Positions 20,965 to 29,115 of a stretch of DNA of 55,404 nt are shown here, piece after piece. Under the pieces are notes generated by a model, which made no database searches, was not told the DNA's origin, and saw nothing but the letters and a program-made list of their open reading frames with translations. The DNA lies in assembly GCA_947447825.1 (NCBI GenBank), contig CANFLL010000015.1, positions 1 through 55,404 on the forward strand, in the 5' to 3' direction. Both the position numbers and the translations under genes were made by a program. Source of the DNA: Chitinophagaceae bacterium. GTDB lineage: Bacteria; Bacteroidota; Bacteroidia; Chitinophagales; Chitinophagaceae. Position 1 is the first letter of the stretch. Every line of letters begins with the position of its first letter.

Positions 20965-20996
20965 TTGAATGCGTGTTATTAAATCTACTAGTTTTG
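20965..20996 (+). promoter_or_regulatory. folK promoter, probably giving leaderless mRNA
   Basis: TTG at 20965-20967 and TAGTTTTG at 20989-20996 are separated by 21 bp. The box ends seven bases before the folK ATG, so transcription would start at or next to the A of the start codon. Confidence 0.5.
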
Positions 20997-21003
20997 GCGA
21001 CTC

Positions 21004-21492
21004 ATGTACATAGCATATTTACTTCTTGGGAGCAATTTAGGGGATAGGATTTCATATATTAAACAAGCGAAAGAACTTATTCAAATTATTTGTGGCAATA
21101 TCATTCAACAATCAAGCATCTATGAAACGGCTGCATGGGGAATTGAGGAACAGCCCTCCTTTTATAATCAAGCTGTTATTTTAAAAACTACTTTATTGCC
21201 AGAAGAACTGATGCAATATTTATTAAATATTGAAGAAACTATAGGGCGTATAAGAACAATAAAATATGGGCCACGAATCATAGATATCGATATTCAATTG
21301 ATTGATGAGCTTATTATAAATACCCCTCTTTTGTCACTTCCACACCCTTTATTAGTTGATCGTAAGTTTGCATTGATGCCACTTGCAGAGATTGCACCTC
21401 AATTAAAGCATCCGGTACTAAATAAAACTATACTTGAATTACAAAAAGAATGTAGGGATAGTTTAGGAATAATAAAGTTAGAGACACAATAA
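21004..21492 (+). CDS. folK: 2-amino-4-hydroxy-6-hydroxymethyldihydropteridine pyrophosphokinase
   Basis: This 162-residue HPPK transfers pyrophosphate from ATP to 6-hydroxymethyl-dihydropterin in folate synthesis. It has LLGSNLGDR at residues 7-15, SSIYETAAWG near 37-46, QPSFYNQAV near 50-58, and the signature YGPRIIDIDIQLID near 87-100, whose aspartates bind magnesium. SLPHPLLVDRKFALMPLAEI completes the family pattern. It is divergent from metY and convergent with the isomerase gene. Confidence 0.95.
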   Translation: MYIAYLLLGSNLGDRISYIKQAKELIQIICGNIIQQSSIYETAAWGIEEQPSFYNQAVILKTTLLPEELMQYLLNIEETIGRIRTIKYGPRIIDIDIQLIDELIINTPLLSLPHPLLVDRKFALMPLAEIAPQLKHPVLNKTILELQKECRDSLGIIKLETQ

Positions 21493-21618
21493 AACAAGCT
21501 ACGTTACACTCCACTTTATTTACTACTAGTATTGCAAAACCTGCAAGTTTATTTTAAGTCTGCAATCTTGTTCCTGCAATTACATTTATTAAGTTGTAAA
21601 ACAACCGAGTTAATGAAG

Positions 21619-23535
21619 TTATTGTATTGTTTGCCAAACAGCTTGTTTAATGTTAATAGGATATTTTTTCTTTAAAGACGCTATCCATTCCTTCTCAAGC
21701 ACTTGTTGATAGTCGTTAGTTACAGCTCCCTTTGCATCCTCGAAGTCCCTTTGTTCATTATTGGGATGTGCTTTTAGGATATAGATAAAACTATAACCAT
21801 CAGCGTTTGTATTCTTTTCCGGATCAGTAAAAACACCATCCTTGCTAATAAAAGATTGCTTAATGGGTAATTGAGTTACCTCAAACCTTCCACTATCCGT
21901 GTTAATATCTGCTCCATACGATGTGGTAATGTTGTGCCAATCTGATGGTGTTTGCTTTAATTTATTTGTTAACTCGTTGGCTATTTCTTTAGTCTTTACA
22001 TTAAATACTAATGCAGTAACACTTGAATTCCACTGATAGCTTTCCTTATGTTTCGAATAATAATCTTTCAATGCTGCAACATCAGTACCTGTTTTTCCCC
22101 AAACATGCTTGTCCATTGCGGCAAACAATAAATTGGCTTCATCAAATTCTTTCACTTGTGCTTTCATCGATTCACTATAAAACTCAAGGTTGTCAGCATA
22201 ATATTGAGCGCATGATTGTTCAATGAATTCATTCAATTTGTCTGAGTAGTTGCTAATTGGGTTAGTCAAATATTTTACTATATGCACCGCCCAATCAGCC
22301 GCAAAAATCTTTTTCTTTTCAAAAGAAAACAAAACTGTGGTATCTGAAATTTGCTTAATGCCGTTAGTGATCTTTCCTAAAATATTACTATCCGTATATG
22401 CTCTAAAAGCAGCGGTATCGTAAGACCATGTTTTGAATTTAGTAACTTTCAACCACTTATTTCTCAGCAAATTCTTTTTGAATGTAGCCAAACGATCATC
22501 CTTTTCAACCAATTGTTTAACGTTGGCTAATGCGGCTGCATCATCTGCTGTTTTGGGCGCAACTGCTTTATCTAATAATTTTAAGATGTGGAATCCATAA
22601 GCAGTTGCAAATGGCTTGCTAACTTCTCCTACATTCTGCAAAGCAAAAACCTGATTTTCGAAATCAAATTCATATTGACCAACACCAATATTGCCAATCT
22701 CGCCACCGTTATTAGCAGTTTTATAGTCATTACTAAATTCTGAAGCCAACTTATCGAATGCTTCACCACCTTTTATCAATTTATAAATGCTATCGGCATG
22801 AGAAAGATATTGTTTTTTCACCTCTTCAGAAGCATTGGGAGGTGTGGCAATCATTATCTGGGCTATTTTTCTAGTACCTAAAGCTGGCCTTTCACTTATT
22901 ACTTTAAAAATGTGATAACCCAACACACTTTTAAAAGGCTTAGAAAAACTACCTACTTTAATTTTATACACCTCATTCTCGAATAGATAACTTAAAGAGA
23001 AAGCTGTGATATATCCTAGGTCTCCTTTATTTTGTTTGGTAGCTTTGTCAGTAGAAAATTGTTCTGCTACTTCCCCAAAAGTTTTTCCTACTTGCAATGC
23101 TTTGTAAGCCGCATTAATTTGTTGAAAAGCTTTTAGTGTATCATTTTTATTGGGTGTTTCTATAAATACTTGTGACACATGAAGATCTTTTATACTCCTC
23201 AACATCGCTTCCTGGGTAAGGGCTTTAATGCCAACTTCATCATTGATTACATTGTCTGCAATTTGACGTTTAAAGTTTTTACTTTCCTCTAAAAATGAAG
23301 GTAATTTGTCGAGTTCTTCATCATATCCTGCTTCAACTTTAAGTTTGTAATTGATATATAAACCTAAATACTCATCCAATGCTTTTCTGCGTTCATTTTT
23401 TGTTGGAGGATTTTTATTAAAGGCAGTTAAAAAGTCTTGCTTGCTGACAGGTTTGTCGCCAAAAGAAAATAAAGTTTGACAAAATGCAGTATTCGCAATC
23501 AATAAAAATCCAAATAGTGGGAAATAATGTTTCAT
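21619..23535 (-). CDS. SurA-like peptidylprolyl isomerase with two parvulin domains
   Basis: This 638-residue exported protein has a signal peptide (about 1-19, ending AFCQ). An N-terminal chaperone-like helical region (about 40-110) is followed by two PpiC/rotamase domains, near 118-215 (LHVSQVFIETP ... KGDLGYITAF ... VLGYHIFKV) and 220-335 (KIAQIMIATPP ... GGEIGNIGVG ... AYGFHILKL). The C-terminal 300 residues have no clear domain. It would assist outer-membrane protein folding in the periplasm. It is the only gene of its unit; an R1 MITE lies just upstream. Confidence 0.88.
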   Translation of the reverse strand: MKHYFPLFGFLLIANTAFCQTLFSFGDKPVSKQDFLTAFNKNPPTKNERRKALDEYLGLYINYKLKVEAGYDEELDKLPSFLEESKNFKRQIADNVINDEVGIKALTQEAMLRSIKDLHVSQVFIETPNKNDTLKAFQQINAAYKALQVGKTFGEVAEQFSTDKATKQNKGDLGYITAFSLSYLFENEVYKIKVGSFSKPFKSVLGYHIFKVISERPALGTRKIAQIMIATPPNASEEVKKQYLSHADSIYKLIKGGEAFDKLASEFSNDYKTANNGGEIGNIGVGQYEFDFENQVFALQNVGEVSKPFATAYGFHILKLLDKAVAPKTADDAAALANVKQLVEKDDRLATFKKNLLRNKWLKVTKFKTWSYDTAAFRAYTDSNILGKITNGIKQISDTTVLFSFEKKKIFAADWAVHIVKYLTNPISNYSDKLNEFIEQSCAQYYADNLEFYSESMKAQVKEFDEANLLFAAMDKHVWGKTGTDVAALKDYYSKHKESYQWNSSVTALVFNVKTKEIANELTNKLKQTPSDWHNITTSYGADINTDSGRFEVTQLPIKQSFISKDGVFTDPEKNTNADGYSFIYILKAHPNNEQRDFEDAKGAVTNDYQQVLEKEWIASLKKKYPINIKQAVWQTIQ

Positions 23536-23615
23536 AAACGTATTAGTAGTGTATTAATTAGAATTTATAATCGTCAATAGAGAATTCGAAAAAGCGCACA
23601 TTAGTTCTATTTTTT

Positions 23616-23782
23616 GTAACTATTCAGGGGATATTTAACCACAAGGGGAACTAAGGCTTCCACAAAGAACACAAGGATTGTGTTGTATTATTTCGTCAGA
23701 ACTACTATTGGGGGACTCTAAACCTTAGTGTACTTAGTTTTTTCCTTGTGTACTTCGTGGTAAACAACCCCTTAAGAGTTAC
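23616..23782. mobile_element. R1 MITE, copy 3
   Basis: A 167-bp copy starting GTAACTATTCAGGGG and ending AAGAGTTAC. It is flanked by TATTTTTT (23608-23615) and TATTTTTC (23783-23790), an 8-bp target duplication with one mismatch. It lies between two minus-strand genes, in the upstream region of the isomerase gene. Confidence 0.85.
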
Positions 23783-23828
23783 TATTTTTCTATACAATAG
23801 AATCAATGTACGCTTCTTTAGTTAAATC

Positions 23829-25355
23829 TTATTTTACTTTTAGCTTAGCCGAAATCACATCATTAAACTGTTCAATGCTTAATTGTTTGGCAATAATTCG
23901 CTTCTTTTCATCAAGCAAATACATTGTTGGAGTTTTATACACATCATATAATTGTCTGTAATTTGGCAATCCTGCTGCTTGTTCAGCATCTCTTGCTTCC
24001 TTCGATTGTCGGGTAAATATCCAATCTTTATCCATTTGTTTTTCATGAACAAACTTCTTTAGTTCATCATCCGTGTTCCCTGCTGTACTTACATTAACAC
24101 TGTAAATTTTCAGTCCTAAACTTTTCCAGCGAGCTTTATAAATTGAGTCAATCCTAGGTAATTCAGCTTTGCAGTGTCCACAGGTAGGATCCCAAAAGAC
24201 TACAAAAGCAAATTTGCCATTTAGGTTATACAATGAAATGTTTTTACCAGTAGTATCCGTTAAATCTAATGTTGGTGCTGGATTTCCAACCAAGTTGGCA
24301 ACCATTTGATAGTACCTTTCTGTTATCGTTTTCCTGCTTCCAGCATTTAAAAAGGTAGTATCTCCTTTGGCATAAAAGTTTTCATAGATCTTAATAAAAA
24401 CTTTGTCCTGCCCCATAATTTCAGGGTTCAAGTATTTGTTTGTGAACTTTGTAAGTAAATAGGGATACATTTCTTTTCCTGTTCTGGCATAAAGCAACAT
24501 ATAATTTACTTCACTAAACACGCTATCAGGATCGTTTACTACGAGTGTCTTAAAATAAGTGTCTATCTTGTTTTCAAAGAAAGGTGTTCTTAATAATCTG
24601 TCATCATTCAATTCTACATCATCCCAAAAATGATCTTTCACAAAATGGTATGGATATAAGGAATCCGCTTTTCCGTTCACCACAGGTATTGCAGGATACT
24701 CTGGCTGCTTCATTGCATTCAACAAAGCAGATAGGAGTGTATTAGGGTGTTTTTTAGTAATGCTATCTCTATAAGTTTCTAAAGCTTTGTTTTCGCCAAT
24801 TACCAAAGCCCTATATTTAGACGAGTCCGCTTTGTTTTTAGAAGCCTTAAACTTCTCGGTAAGTTCAGTAATTACCTTCCCTTTATCAACTGAGAATTGT
24901 GAATAGGTTTTAAATAAATCATTGTCGTAAGAGCCTTTTATTACTGCATCTTCTTTTTTGGTAGTATCAGCTTCCATGGAAAAATGTTGTTTGTCATCCA
25001 TCAAAAACTCAAAAAGTATGGCATATTTAGGCGAAACAACAAAGTAGATACCTGGCGTATATTTCTTGACTGGCTTGAAAACGCCTTTACTTTCATCGTT
25101 TAAGAAAACAGAATCAACCAAAGTCTTCCCTTTGCCATAATAGCTACCAATGTATATCCAAGTTTTTTTGTATGGTTTTAATGTAAGGGATATGTTGGCA
25201 GCATCCTCTGCGGACTTAGGAGAAGTTTTGTGCGATGCGCCATTTGTTTGGGCAAAAGAATAAAAAAATACGGTGTTTAATAAAATAATTGTGGATACTA
25301 TATACCTCATCATCGTTCTAAAATTGTTGGGTGTAAATGTAAGTGATTCAAGCAT
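23829..25355 (-). CDS. TlpA/ResA-like thioredoxin-fold lipoprotein or periplasmic protein
   Basis: The open frame has 508 residues, but translation more likely starts at the Met codons at 25313 or 25310 (MRYIVSTIILLNTVFFYSFAQ), which put a signal peptide first. The C-terminal third holds a thioredoxin-like domain with FWDPTCGHCKAELPRID (active-site CGHC) and a cis-Pro region KTPTMYLLD. The N-terminal two thirds (SYYGKGKTLVDSVFLNDES ... GIYFVV) resemble the beta domains that precede thioredoxin domains in many Bacteroidota (DUF4369/DUF5106-like). The likely role is periplasmic disulfide reduction. The partner is unknown. Confidence 0.8.
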   Translation of the reverse strand: MLESLTFTPNNFRTMMRYIVSTIILLNTVFFYSFAQTNGASHKTSPKSAEDAANISLTLKPYKKTWIYIGSYYGKGKTLVDSVFLNDESKGVFKPVKKYTPGIYFVVSPKYAILFEFLMDDKQHFSMEADTTKKEDAVIKGSYDNDLFKTYSQFSVDKGKVITELTEKFKASKNKADSSKYRALVIGENKALETYRDSITKKHPNTLLSALLNAMKQPEYPAIPVVNGKADSLYPYHFVKDHFWDDVELNDDRLLRTPFFENKIDTYFKTLVVNDPDSVFSEVNYMLLYARTGKEMYPYLLTKFTNKYLNPEIMGQDKVFIKIYENFYAKGDTTFLNAGSRKTITERYYQMVANLVGNPAPTLDLTDTTGKNISLYNLNGKFAFVVFWDPTCGHCKAELPRIDSIYKARWKSLGLKIYSVNVSTAGNTDDELKKFVHEKQMDKDWIFTRQSKEARDAEQAAGLPNYRQLYDVYKTPTMYLLDEKKRIIAKQLSIEQFNDVISAKLKVK

Positions 25356-25810
25356 AGCAATAAATTTGAAAAGCTTTTTAATAATTTACAAAAAAGTTAA
25401 TTTTGGCTCATATATTATTTTAAGAACCAATTCTGCAATTTTTTTTAATAGGAGATATAACTTGTATTTATTGTTTGGAAAAGTCCTAATTAAACAAAAC
25501 GTGCAAGAAAAAGGATGGTTATTGAGTACAAAAAGAAACAAGAATAATATTTGGGGGAACTTATACCTATGATAAAATGATTTGAATGAAAGGAATGATT
25601 GATTTCCTTGATTACAAGAAATTTCAGCCTATATTCTTTCGCAAACCATTTTCTTTAGAGTATAAAATGGCTTTTGAAGTGTACTTAGTTAATATAATAT
25701 TTTGTGTCGGACTTAGTAATCTTTTGCAAATGACAACATCATGCAATAGGACTCCAAATTTTAAAGTGTACGTAATGAATTTTGCATTCATAGGCTAGAT
25801 GGGTATCAAT
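25356..25810. other. Intergenic region before the second tandem array
   Basis: Short open frames exist here but show no recognisable protein features and have AT-rich, irregular composition. I see no gene. Confidence 0.35.
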
Positions 25811-26276
25811 CGGAGAACATTAATGATTGAAATTACATAGGTTGGTATCTAGCGGAGATCATTAATGATTGAAATTACATAGGTTGGTATCTAGCTGCAA
25901 TCATTAATGATTGAATTTAGATACCCTTGATATCTAGCGGAGATCATTAATGATTAAAATTACATCGGTTGGTATCTGGCTGCAATCATTAATGATTGAA
26001 ATTACATCGGTTGGTATCTGGCTGCAATCATTAATGATTGAATTTAGATACCCTTGGTATCTAGCGGAGATCATTGATGATTGAATTTACATCGGTTGGT
26101 ATCTGGCGGAGAACATTGATGATTAAAATTACATCGGTTGGTATCTGGCTGCAATCATTAATGATTGAATTTAGATACCCTTGGTATCTAGCGTAGATCA
26201 TTGATGATTGAAATTACATCGGTTGGTATCTGGCGGAGAACATTAATGATTGAATTTACATACCCTTGGTATTTAA
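25811..26276. repeat. 42/43-bp palindromic tandem array, copy 2 (inverted, BBA order)
   Basis: Eleven units of the same two types as the array at 7441-7870, in the opposite orientation. Unit starts are 25811, 25853, 25895, 25938, 25980, 26022, 26065, 26107, 26149, 26192 and 26234. The order is BBA BBA BBA BA, giving a higher-order period of 127 bp instead of 85 bp. Each unit keeps an ATCATTAATGAT-type palindrome. A partial unit lies at 25793-25810. Confidence 0.95.
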
Positions 26277-26539
26277 ATCTGATTATAAACTACAAATTAT
26301 AGCACTTCCTATACGTTAGTTATTCATTTTTCTCAATTTGGTGACATCGCTCTGAAAGGGGGTGAATGAAAGTTTTGCGCATTACAAACCCAACTGTCTC
26401 ATGAATCAATTAATATGCCTTCTGTTATTAATGCCACAATTTAAAGCAAATTACCTCCTATTTTAAAACTATGTAACTGGAAGTAGAATACGGGATTTAT
26501 ACACAAGCCCTAGCTCTTAGGAATGTTGTAAAAACAGTT
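26277..26539. other. Intergenic spacer after the array
   Basis: No gene or strong structure was seen between the array and the hairpin at 26540. Confidence 0.3.
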
Positions 26540-26573
26540 AAAGCAACCTTATTTCAACTAAAGTTGCTTTTTT
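26540..26573 (+). terminator. Orphan intrinsic terminator
   Basis: AAAGCAAC and GTTGCTTT form a stem of about 9 bp around ATTTCAACT-like loop bases and end in TTTTTT. No intact plus-strand gene lies upstream, so it may end an unannotated small RNA or be left over from a lost gene. Confidence 0.5.
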
Positions 26574-26632
26574 GATTTATTACTTACAACATTTCACATT
26601 CAACTTCCTTTTATATGTGCAATTTCAATTGC

Positions 26633-26815
26633 TTAATTTACATCAATATAATAGTATTTCTCAAGGTTCTCTTTTGTTAACCAATCAATTTCTTTTGAAG
26701 TTAAATGAATGCTCTTTGGTTGAGTCGTGATGTTCATTCTGTTTGCAGAAACAGGAATCGTGATTGGCATAATGAAATTGTTGGCGCAATTTGTCCAGTG
26801 TAGGGTTAAGACGAA
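26633..26815 (-). pseudogene. C-terminal remnant of a lost protein-coding gene
   Basis: The minus-strand frame reads VLTLHWTNCANNFIM then PITIPVSANRMN, and ends EKYYYIDVN before a TAA at 26633-26635. The composition (Trp, Cys, balanced polar/hydrophobic alternation) is protein-like, unlike the other short frames nearby. It opens directly after an in-frame stop with no good start, except an ATG at 26770 that would give 45 residues. The end resembles the last beta domain of exported peptidases (M1-like), but this is only an impression. Confidence 0.4.
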
Positions 26816-26895
26816 TTATTGGAGTAAAAAAACTTTTATAAACTGAGATTTATGATTAAAAGAATTTTATCATCCCTATAAATTACTTTTACCGC

Positions 26896-27702
26896 ATGAA
26901 TAGAAAGGAATTAGTTAATGAAATTAGTACCAAAGAATCTTTTTTATGTGTAGGATTGGATACTGACATCTCTAAAATACCAACACATCTACATAATCAT
27001 CCTGACGCAATTTTTGAGTTTAACAGAGCCATTATTGACGCTACCAAAGACTACTGTGTTTCGTATAAAATTAATACTGCCTTCTATGAATCTATGGGAA
27101 TGAAAGGATGGGAAGCTATGGAAAAAACATTGTACTATATCCCCTCTACTCACTTTAAGATTGCTGATGCTAAACGTGGGGATATAGGTAATACCTCTGC
27201 TCAGTATGCTAAAACATTTTTTGAAGTACTGCCTTTCGATGCCGTAACCGTGGCACCATACATGGGTGAGGATAGCGTGAAACCATTTTTAGAATATGAA
27301 AACAAATGGACGATTGTATTAGGATTGACTTCTAACATCGGTGCAAACGATTTTCAACAAAAGAAATTGGCGGATGGTAAAACACATCTTTATGAAAAAG
27401 TATTGTCAACCGTAGCTGAATGGGGTACGCCTAACAACTTGATGTTTGTGATTGGGGCCACTAAAGCAAAGGATCTGGCTGATATACGTAAAATTATCCC
27501 TAACCACTTTTTACTTGTTCCTGGCGTGGGCGTACAAGGAGGTAGCTTGAAGGAAGTGGCTGAATACGGCTTAAACACAGATTGTGGTTTGCTAGTTAAT
27601 GCTAGCAGAGCTATCATTTATGCTGATAGCAGTAATGATTTTGCTGTGACTGCTGGGAAAGTTGCTAAAGAATATCAAATTGAAATGGCAGAATACCTTT
27701 AA
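26896..27702 (+). CDS. pyrF: Orotidine 5'-phosphate decarboxylase
   Basis: This 268-residue enzyme of the longer PyrF subgroup decarboxylates OMP to UMP. It has [14 protein letters not shown] near residues 16-29, the catalytic block [19 protein letters not shown] near 90-108 (the Asp-Lys pair), and the phosphate-binding end [11 protein letters not shown] and [11 protein letters not shown] weak TACTTTTA box ends four bases before the ATG. The other pyrimidine genes of this window (pyrR, pyrB) are 19 kb away. Confidence 0.95.
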   Translation: MNRKELVNEISTKESFLCVGLDTDISKIPTHLHNHPDAIFEFNRAIIDATKDYCVSYKINTAFYESMGMKGWEAMEKTLYYIPSTHFKIADAKRGDIGNTSAQYAKTFFEVLPFDAVTVAPYMGEDSVKPFLEYENKWTIVLGLTSNIGANDFQQKKLADGKTHLYEKVLSTVAEWGTPNNLMFVIGATKAKDLADIRKIIPNHFLLVPGVGVQGGSLKEVAEYGLNTDCGLLVNASRAIIYADSSNDFAVTAGKVAKEYQIEMAEYL

Positions 27703-27882
27703 TGATTCATAATTGTTGGGCTGTGAAGTTGTGTTTATTTAAAAGCATATTTATTCATACTATTGAATTGAACACTTTGAGTATTTAATTTCAAATTTTG
27801 GCTTTCAACTTTATAGTTTCAAAATTTTAATTAAAAGATATCTATTGTAAATTGACAATTATAAACTAATAAAGAGTTTATT

Positions 27883-28965
27883 ATGAGCGAACAACTATTT
27901 ACTTATAACCAATTATATACTTTTACTCATGCTGTTTTTACTAAAATGGGATGTAGTGAAAATGATGCTACTACGGCTACAAAAACCCTTCTATCGGCAG
28001 ATATAAGAGGTATTGATAGTCATGGAGTGGCAAGACTTGGGGGATATGTGCGCCTTTGGGAAGCCAAGCGCATTAATGCAAATCCTACCATTAAAATTAT
28101 ACACGAAACACCCTCTACTGCCGTTGTTGATGGCGGTGCGGGTTTAGGACTGGTGGTTGCTCCTTATGCGATGCAGGTGGCAATAGACAAAGCAAAGACC
28201 GTGGGGACGGGCTGGGTGAGCGTGAAAAATAGTAATCATTTTGGTATTGCGGGGGTTCATGCAATGATGGCTTTGCAACATGATATGATTGGCATTGCCA
28301 TGACGAATGCTAGTGCATTGGTTGCGCCTACATTTAGTATTGAAAAAATGCTTGGAACAAACCCAATAGCAGTGGCCATTCCTGCGGGTAATGAACCTCC
28401 ATTTGTAGCTGACTTTGCTACTACTACTGCTGCAAATGGAAAATTAGAGATATTGCAACGCAAAAATACTGATACCCCTATCGGTTGGGTTCAAGATAAG
28501 GAAGGGAATGCTTCTACGGATGCTAATGTGCTTAAAAAACAAGGGGCTTTATTGCCACTGGGAAGTGATAGAGAGCATGGTAGCCATAAGGGATATGCAC
28601 TTGGTAGCATTGTAGATATATTTTCGGCGGTACTCAGTGGCGCAAGCTATGGCCCATGGGCACCTCCTTTTCCTGCATATATTCCTATGCCTGATAATAT
28701 GCCGGGCGAAGGATTAGGACACTTTTTTGGTGCTATGCGGATAGATGCTTTTAGACCAGCAGCGGATTTTAAAGCTAATATGGATAATTGGATTACTCGT
28801 TTCAGGCATGCAAAACCTGCTGATGGGTTTGAGAAAGTGTTGATCCCTGGGGACCCTGAAAGAGAAATGGAAGCAATAAGAATGATTGAGGGTATTCCGA
28901 TAGTTCAATCGGTTATTGAGGACTTACAGGAAGTTGGAAAAAAGATGGGGTTAGAGTTGTGCTAG
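27883..28965 (+). CDS. Ldh-family NAD(P)-dependent malate/lactate-type dehydrogenase
   Basis: This 360-residue protein belongs to the type-2 malate/L-lactate dehydrogenase family (YlbC/YiaK/ComC relatives), which oxidises 2-hydroxy acids with a fold unlike classical LDH. Markers are RGIDSHGVARLGGYVRLWE (residues 44-62; the His is catalytic), VSVKNSNHFGIAGVHAM (near 110), GTNPIAVAIPAG (near 163) and GSHKGYALG (near 226). The substrate cannot be read from sequence. It follows pyrF after 180 bp of AT-rich linker. Confidence 0.9.
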   Translation: MSEQLFTYNQLYTFTHAVFTKMGCSENDATTATKTLLSADIRGIDSHGVARLGGYVRLWEAKRINANPTIKIIHETPSTAVVDGGAGLGLVVAPYAMQVAIDKAKTVGTGWVSVKNSNHFGIAGVHAMMALQHDMIGIAMTNASALVAPTFSIEKMLGTNPIAVAIPAGNEPPFVADFATTTAANGKLEILQRKNTDTPIGWVQDKEGNASTDANVLKKQGALLPLGSDREHGSHKGYALGSIVDIFSAVLSGASYGPWAPPFPAYIPMPDNMPGEGLGHFFGAMRIDAFRPAADFKANMDNWITRFRHAKPADGFEKVLIPGDPEREMEAIRMIEGIPIVQSVIEDLQEVGKKMGLELC

Positions 28966-29115
28966 TGGTTAGTTCAGAGTCAAAGTTAAAAGTAGATAAG
29001 AAAGGCTTACATTTTGTTTTCATTGCATTTTACTAACCATTCAAGCATCAAACTTTCAAATTGTTACACTAGACTTTCAACTTTGACTTTCAACTTTAGA
29101 CTCTAAAAACCTTTA

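Noticed and set aside
25586-25798. 70-codon plus-strand frame before the second array
   Set aside because: Irregular composition and no motif; it ends at the array border by chance.
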